64,000 nucleotides of DNA from NCBI RefSeq assembly GCF_030053345.1, contig NZ_JASGBP010000002.1, positions 124,001-188,000 on the forward strand. The letters run 5' to 3'. This document shows positions 59,561-64,000 of this stretch, one piece after another (position 1 is the first letter of the stretch; each line of letters starts with the position of its first letter). The translations under genes and the position numbers were made by a program. Below the pieces are notes generated by a model. The model ran no database searches and was not told the DNA's origin. It saw nothing but the letters and a program-made list of their open reading frames with translations. The DNA is from Flavobacterium sedimenticola (GTDB taxonomy: Bacteria > Bacteroidota > Bacteroidia > Flavobacteriales > Flavobacteriaceae).

Positions 59561-59995
59561 ATGAATCAGACAATCAAACGTTGGGTTTTGGGTCACCACG
59601 TGACCTCCCTTAATGCCTCAGGAGACTATGACATCATGGTTGGAGAAACACCGGCTCAAGTACAAGGACCGCCACCCCACATGCATCACAGTTATCATGA
59701 GTCCTTTTTAATGTTAGAAGGCGAGATGGAGTTTATTATTGACGGTGTTGTAAAAACGGCTAAGTCGGGTGATTTTATCACTTTACCGCCCAATACCTTA
59801 CATACTTTCAGAAATGCTTCAGAAAAGTCATGTAAGTGGGTTAACATTCACAGTCCTAAAGGATTTGCCGCTTTTTTTGAGACCATGGGTGTAGCTGTGG
59901 ATGTGCCTGATGCACAGGAACAGTCCCTATCCTCCGATATTATCCAAAAGGTAATTTCCACGGCAGCTGACTATGATATGCAATTGGCCATTTGA
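59561..59995 (+). CDS. Cupin domain protein
   Basis: A 144-residue cupin with metal-binding motifs GPPPHMHHSYHESFLMLEGE (His residues about 46-52, Glu 53) and FITLPPNTLHTFRN (His 81). It resembles quercetin-dioxygenase-like or sensor cupins. A terminator at 60013 follows. Confidence 0.87.
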   Translation: MNQTIKRWVLGHHVTSLNASGDYDIMVGETPAQVQGPPPHMHHSYHESFLMLEGEMEFIIDGVVKTAKSGDFITLPPNTLHTFRNASEKSCKWVNIHSPKGFAAFFETMGVAVDVPDAQEQSLSSDIIQKVISTAADYDMQLAI

Positions 59996-60012
59996 CGGGA
60001 TTTGACTCCAAA

Positions 60013-60041
60013 GGTATTCTAACAGAGAATACCTTTTTTTT
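60013..60041 (+). terminator. Rho-independent terminator
   Basis: GGTATTCT-AACAG-AGAATACC followed by eight T. Confidence 0.85.
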
Positions 60042-60057
60042 GAGCGTTTAGTTACAA

Positions 60058-60098
60058 CAAAAAAACCTCTGCCCAACACAAGGTTTACGGCAGAGGTC
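60058..60098 (-). terminator. Rho-independent terminator
   Basis: CCTCTGCC (60066-60073) pairs with GGCAGAGG (60089-60096); on the minus strand a T run follows. It ends the barrel gene at 60116. Confidence 0.75.
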
Positions 60099-60115
60099 AA
60101 ACAAAACATTGTTTT

Positions 60116-60787
60116 TTAAAAACGGTAGCCTAATGAAAATTGAAACCCTTGGTTTTTAAGTTGGTCGGGGTTTAATCCTAAAGGTTCTTCTTCTTCATTT
60201 GCAGTGGTATTTTCTTTTGAAATATTGGCTAATCCTAAATGATAACGGGCTTGTAAAAAAAGATTGTTTTTGAATTCATATCCCAATCCAAGATTTACCC
60301 CATAACTAAGGGTTTTTAATCGGTCTTTAATATCAATCTCTCCCGAATCGGTGATGATTTCTTCTCCTATAGTCACTTCTGAATTGTATTCGGTTTTGCC
60401 GCTCAATAAGAATCCGATTTGCGGACCGGCTTCTAAGGTAAGACCTCCGGCCACTTTGTATTGTGCCATAAGAGGAAGATTGAGGTATCCTAATGTTACT
60501 TTCTCAGCTATTTTAGCACTTAAAGGAGGCTCACTGATCGCCAAGTCGTATTGCCCTCCTTCCATGGCATACAACAGTTCGGCTTGTAATCCCCATTTTT
60601 CATTTAAACCCATTTTTACGAGTCCACCGGCATGAAAACCGGAAACATAATCAATTTGGTCATAATCTCCTTTGAAATTTGAGACACTATAACCGGCTTT
60701 GATTCCCCATTTTACCTCTTGTGCTTGGCTGATATAAACAAAACCGAGCAAGGTCAACATTACGAGCATTTTTTTCGTGTGTTTCAT
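60116..60787 (-). CDS. Outer-membrane beta-barrel protein (OmpA/OmpX-like porin family)
   Basis: About 223 residues; ATG 60787 gives a signal peptide (MLVMLTLLGFVYISQAQ). Eight amphipathic strands typical of PF13568-type barrels are visible: KWGIKAGYSVSNFKGDYD, LGYLNLPLMAQYKVAGGLTL, YGVNLGLGYEFKNNLFLQAR and a terminal FQFSLGYRF. Its precise role is unknown. A longer frame to 60871 adds an atypical N-terminus. Confidence 0.87.
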   Translation of the reverse strand: MKHTKKMLVMLTLLGFVYISQAQEVKWGIKAGYSVSNFKGDYDQIDYVSGFHAGGLVKMGLNEKWGLQAELLYAMEGGQYDLAISEPPLSAKIAEKVTLGYLNLPLMAQYKVAGGLTLEAGPQIGFLLSGKTEYNSEVTIGEEIITDSGEIDIKDRLKTLSYGVNLGLGYEFKNNLFLQARYHLGLANISKENTTANEEEEPLGLNPDQLKNQGFQFSLGYRF

Positions 60788-61118
60788 TTTTTTAATTTTT
60801 AATTGATGATTTTTTTTTGAAATTCCGGTATTCGGAACTTCGGCTGTAAAACTATAAAAGGTGAGTGCCAACTTTGTAAGGGAATGTAACAGAAGAGATT
60901 TTACGGGTATTGAATCTTTCCTTTTGAAAAATGAAGCTCGATTTTATTGGTTTTGCATCCTCTCGGACTTGTCCATCCGCTCTTTGACGTTGCTGTTGGC
61001 TTCCATTACAAAAAATACCTCTTTGATTACACCGGACTCCTTTCGGACACCCGATGATTTGTTATTTTGAAGCCGTAACATTGATAACTGATATTAGAAG
61101 CTACTGATTTAAAATGCT
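60788..61118. other. Intergenic region, no gene seen
   Basis: The 331 bases hold a plus-strand frame (60861-61070) with no recognisable family and composition unlike its neighbours. The sequence AGTGCCAACTTTG at 60864 resembles the ccoI -7 region but has no Fnr-type palindrome upstream and no nearby gene. Confidence 0.4.
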
Positions 61119-61706
61119 ATGAAAATTAATGCCATTGAGTTATTGGAAGATTTACAAAGTAGAACACTGCACCAGGCAACCATTGTTCGTTGCTTTATCA
61201 CCAGGGATGATTCGGATTTGCGTTACAAGGCCGATTCCGAATCTTGGTCGGTATTAGAATGTATTGCGCATTTAAATTGCTATTACACATTCTACCTTCC
61301 GTTATTGCGGGAAGCATTGTCAAAAAGCACGCCACATAAAGGGGTGATTGTTTTTAAGACCGGTTTTTTAGGGAACTATTTTGTGCGTTTGATGGAAACC
61401 GAGTCGGATAAGGTAAAAAAAATGAAGGCGGTGCCTGCTATGAATCCCAATCACACTATTTTGCAAAGGGATGAGTTGTCATTATTTATCGAATATCAAT
61501 CGGAGTTCACAGCGCTTTTGAATCTTTGTAAAGCTTATGATATCAGCGCTCCAACCATTCCTACAGTACTATCTAAGTGGGTCACATTGAGTTTGGGCGA
61601 TACTTTGCGTTTTATTGTGGCTCATAATGAGCGGCATTTGCTGCAGGCTCAAAACCGGTTACTAACCATACCCGTAATGTCCTCGGAAAAAAGTGTTATT
61701 GCTTAA
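61119..61706 (+). CDS. DinB-family protein 1
   Basis: A 195-residue four-helix DinB/YfiT-type protein. Three metal-binding histidines are visible in ECIAHLNCYY (about 51), and in the terminal HNERHLLQAQNRLL (about 172-176). Family members are metal-dependent thiol or glutathione-type transferases of mostly unknown function. It is about 55-60% similar to the protein at 63032. Confidence 0.85.
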   Translation: MKINAIELLEDLQSRTLHQATIVRCFITRDDSDLRYKADSESWSVLECIAHLNCYYTFYLPLLREALSKSTPHKGVIVFKTGFLGNYFVRLMETESDKVKKMKAVPAMNPNHTILQRDELSLFIEYQSEFTALLNLCKAYDISAPTIPTVLSKWVTLSLGDTLRFIVAHNERHLLQAQNRLLTIPVMSSEKSVIA

Positions 61707-61870
61707 AGGCTGTCTCCACTATCTGTCATTTGTTTTTTATCATAGTATTAAATAACAGACGAGTTTTGTGGTGCTTCCTCCTGCGATTACTTCACCGTTT
61801 TCAAAAGAATTTGTCAAGGTGATTCGCGGCACTCTATTTTTTTCTATTTTTGAAGAAAGGATAATTCCAT

Positions 61871-62419
61871 ATGCCAACACCAAAAGAGGATAACTTATGG
61901 GCTAATTTGCGCAATCCCGATGAGATTCATGCTGAGCGAATTACCATTCAGCGTGATGAATATTTGGTGGCGGAAGGTATGATTGATCAGTATCTGTATA
62001 TTGTAGAAGAAGGTGCCTTTAAAATATTTTACATTACCGAGTATCAAGAGCAAATCATTCGTTTTGGGTATCCCAATTCTATTATGAATTCTCCGGTTTC
62101 GTTTTTTACCGGTGCTCCTTCTGAATTTTACATACAAGCGCTCAAAAAATCGGTACTGCTCCGTATTCATCGTCATGATTTTTACGAGTATATCAAGCAA
62201 AACAATACTTTTTTGTTGCAGTATACGCAAGCCTTAGAGGGGATTATTACCCAATTGATTACAAGGGAAACCGATTTGTTGACTGTTTCTCCCACCGAAC
62301 GTTATCATCGGGTTTTTAAACGCAGTCCGCAACTTTTTCAGCACATACCGGCCAAATACATTGCTTCCTATCTTCGAATGACTCCGGAGACGTTTAGTCG
62401 TATTCGGGGCCAAAAATAG
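61871..62419 (+). CDS. Crp/Fnr-family regulator
   Basis: A 182-residue regulator: cyclic-nucleotide-binding-like domain with YLVAEGMIDQYLYIVEEGAF and a C-terminal helix-turn-helix (AKYIASYLRMTPETFSRIRG). It lacks cysteine ligands. It resembles the 24453 protein more than the Fnr at 268. Targets are unknown. Confidence 0.85.
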   Translation: MPTPKEDNLWANLRNPDEIHAERITIQRDEYLVAEGMIDQYLYIVEEGAFKIFYITEYQEQIIRFGYPNSIMNSPVSFFTGAPSEFYIQALKKSVLLRIHRHDFYEYIKQNNTFLLQYTQALEGIITQLITRETDLLTVSPTERYHRVFKRSPQLFQHIPAKYIASYLRMTPETFSRIRGQK

Positions 62420-62514
62420 CATCCCTGTCGAAATTGATTTGAATCAATTTTTTATTGATTTCATTGTTTGAACTTTGCCTCAACAAAACAGAGTAACTCT
62501 TAAAAAGTAAGACA

Positions 62515-63021
62515 ATGAAAACCATGACTACTTTTCACTCATCTGACCTTGAATTGGTTAGCCGCTTGTTCGGAAATTCGTTTGCTGCTGAGGCAAAAGT
62601 ACCACTCAATGACGCTATAGTTCAGTGTTTACTCGAAGCCGCTTTAGTATTGGCTGACCGAATCAAAGGGGAACGGAATGTGTATCAAAAGCGATTTTTG
62701 GTCACTTTGGGACAACATATCCGAAGCATAGCAATTGAACAAGTCGCTTATTTTGAGAGTGACGGAAGGTATGCTAAGTTGGTCACACATGCCAACGAAA
62801 AATACCTGTTGGATACATCTTTAGAACGTTTGATGACCAAATTAGATCCGGCTATGTTTTATCGCATCAACCGCAAAACAATTGTTTCTTATACGTCTAT
62901 TCAAAAGATAGCCGTTTGGTCAAAGAGTAGAGTTAAGCTCGAATTAGTACCGGCAACGGATAGCGATGTTATAGTCAGTATAGACAATTCGGGCGATTTT
63001 AAAAAATGGTTAAACCGTTAA
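62515..63021 (+). CDS. Stand-alone LytTR DNA-binding protein
   Basis: A 168-residue protein with a short N-terminal helix pair and a LytTR domain (about 60-165: RFLVTLGQHIRSIAIEQVAY, FESDGRYAKLVT, FYRINRKTIVSY). There is no receiver domain, so it is not regulated by phosphorylation in the usual way. Its last 50 residues are very close to those of the 33228 regulator. The intact ATG at 62515 (MKTMTTFHSSD) excludes simple truncation of a longer gene, although a domain loss in the past is likely. It lies 10 bases before the second DinB gene. Confidence 0.85.
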   Translation: MKTMTTFHSSDLELVSRLFGNSFAAEAKVPLNDAIVQCLLEAALVLADRIKGERNVYQKRFLVTLGQHIRSIAIEQVAYFESDGRYAKLVTHANEKYLLDTSLERLMTKLDPAMFYRINRKTIVSYTSIQKIAVWSKSRVKLELVPATDSDVIVSIDNSGDFKKWLNR

Positions 63022-63031
63022 TTCGAATCAT

Positions 63032-63604
63032 ATGAAAATCAACACCATTGAATTAATAGCCGATTTGGAAGACCGAACGCACAAAGCCACCGCCTTGGTT
63101 CAGGTATTTCAAAAACTAGCTGATAGTCAGCTTCGTTATAAAGAAAACACGAATACCTGGTCGGTATTAGAATGTGTGACTCACTTGAATCGCTATTATG
63201 CTTTTTATTTACCCTTATTGCAAAAAGCAGTACAAAAAGAGGTTGTGAAAAAGGGTAGCAGTAGTTTTCGCTCGGGCTGGTTAGGACAATTTTTTGTAAA
63301 ACTCATGGAACCCAAAGAGGGGAAAATCAAAAAAATGAAAGCGATAGCCGCCATGAACCCCAACGGGACACCGGTTGATACTGTTGTTTTACAAAAATTT
63401 ATTGCGAATCAGGAAGCTTTTTTGCAGCTTTTGGAGGCTTGTCGCACCCTCGATTTAGCTGCTGTTCAAATCCCAACCGTAATGTCGCGTTGGATTACCA
63501 TCAGTTTAGGAGATACTTTGCGCTTTATGGTGGTTCATCATGAACGTCATTTGCTGCAAGCTCAAAATTGTTTGAAAATTAAAAATTTCTCGGCACAAGA
63601 GTAA
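63032..63604 (+). CDS. DinB-family protein 2
   Basis: A 190-residue paralogue of 61119 with the same histidines (ECVTHLNRYY, HHERHLLQAQNCL), probably transcribed with the LytTR gene. The two DinB genes bracket the Crp and LytTR regulators. Confidence 0.87.
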   Translation: MKINTIELIADLEDRTHKATALVQVFQKLADSQLRYKENTNTWSVLECVTHLNRYYAFYLPLLQKAVQKEVVKKGSSSFRSGWLGQFFVKLMEPKEGKIKKMKAIAAMNPNGTPVDTVVLQKFIANQEAFLQLLEACRTLDLAAVQIPTVMSRWITISLGDTLRFMVVHHERHLLQAQNCLKIKNFSAQE

Positions 63605-63722
63605 GCTAGGGATGTTCATCAAGCTTTCAGTACGCCACTATTCGCCTTCATTACATTTTATTGTAGTAGCCTAATCATATCGTAGTAGTTTCACATCATC
63701 AATCATCATCAAATCAAAAAAA

Positions 63723-64000
63723 ATGAACATTAAAAAACGTCACCTCTTCATTTTACTCTTGAGCTGTTGCTTCTCACAAATGGTAGCTCAAGTTGGTAGT
63801 TACACCTTTTACAGGAATGGGAGCCAATTCCCTTATATCACTACCACAGGGCCGAATGTTACCGTACACACCGTTTCCGATGACATTGTTTCACCGGCCA
63901 TCGTTACCTTGCCGTTTTCTTTTAACTTTGGCGGTGTTAGTCACACCTCTCTTGGAATTTCTGAAAACGGATATATTTGGTTCGGAGCGGCACAGCCGAG
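63723..64000 (+). CDS. Start of a secreted protein (partial)
   Basis: The ATG at 63723 begins MNIKKRHLFILLLSCCFSQM followed by VAQ, a clear signal peptide. The visible 92 residues show a beta-rich domain (YTFYRNGSQFPYITTT, ... LPFSFNFGGVSHTSLGISEN, GYIWFG) like those of cell-surface proteins that end in T9SS tails. The gene runs beyond the window. Confidence 0.75.
   Translation, partial: MNIKKRHLFILLLSCCFSQMVAQVGSYTFYRNGSQFPYITTTGPNVTVHTVSDDIVSPAIVTLPFSFNFGGVSHTSLGISENGYIWFGAAQP

Noticed and set aside
60861..61070. 69-codon plus-strand frame, with AGTGCCAACTTTG like the ccoI promoter
   Set aside because: No family, no operator nearby, and the shared 13-mer is most likely chance.
1..64000. 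CRISPR arrays, rRNA or tRNA genes, riboswitches
   Set aside because: No regularly spaced identical repeats, no rRNA-like or cloverleaf sequences and no recognised riboswitch core were found by eye; a covariance-model search was not possible here.

Overview
The window comes from the chromosome of a member of the Flavobacteriaceae (Bacteroidota), most likely Flavobacterium or a close relative. The evidence is protein-level: type IX secretion (T9SS) sorting tails of types A and B, a CcoN-CcoO fusion cbb3 oxidase, a single-haem CcoP, LytTR/TPR-kinase signalling, and promoters with the Bacteroidota -7 box (TAnnTTTG) instead of E. coli-type -10 boxes. The DNA is AT-rich, and 35.6-38.9 kb is visibly richer in A+T than the rest. 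No rRNA, tRNA, CRISPR array or intact transposase was recognised.

Layout. (1) 0-13.3 kb is a microaerobic respiration locus: an Fnr-type regulator, divergent ccoI, then ccoS-ccoNO-ccoQ-ccoP-ccoG-ccoH, a TauE/SafE-like membrane protein, a DUF465 protein, a second TauE protein, a cold-shock protein and oxygen-independent hemN. Three copies of a palindromic ATGACA-n2-TGTCAT operator precede ccoI, ccoS and hemN, each exactly 22 bases from a -7 box. (2) 13.4-34.7 kb is mixed housekeeping: a large secreted T9SS-B protein with PKD and four internal repeats, YceI, a kinase/NtrC-type pair followed by a possible sigma-54 promoter and glutamate dehydrogenase, DoxX, Crp, RidA, AraC, two T9SS-A proteins, and a TPR-kinase/LytTR pair. 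(3) 34.7-39.7 kb is an accessory island. Five orphan genes, all on the minus strand, are separated by 118-157 base imperfect repeats with GCTAACG/CTGTTAGC-like ends, resembling integron cassettes with attC sites but with no integrase in view. The island is flanked by two duplicated segments in the order A-B ... B-A, one carrying a decayed copy of the neighbouring NTF2-like gene. (4) 39.7-56.6 kb is a copper handling and efflux island: TlpA thioredoxin, secreted HMA protein, probable outer-membrane protein, DUF3347 protein, metal-binding lipoprotein, a multicopper oxidase fused to a CopB-like barrel, two paralogous regulators that join an HMA-like domain to an AraC DNA-binding domain, CopA ATPase, an RND efflux tripartite system, an MFS exporter and an HMA chaperone. 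A bipartite sequence recurs at a fixed distance (40 and 28 bases) before the -7 boxes of several of these units and is a candidate operator for the HMA-AraC regulators. (5) 56.6-64 kb holds a cyclase/PLP-decarboxylase pair, a TetR-cupin divergent pair with two matching operators, an outer-membrane barrel, two DinB paralogues around a Crp-like regulator and a stand-alone LytTR protein, and the start of another secreted protein.

How it works together: the Fnr regulon would switch on cbb3 oxidase assembly (CcoI supplies copper) and anaerobic haem synthesis when oxygen falls. The 17-kb copper island would detoxify surplus copper by cytoplasmic export (CopA), periplasmic oxidation (multicopper oxidase) and envelope efflux (RND/TolC). 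The co-location of copper-dependent respiration and copper resistance is an observation; a functional link is inference.
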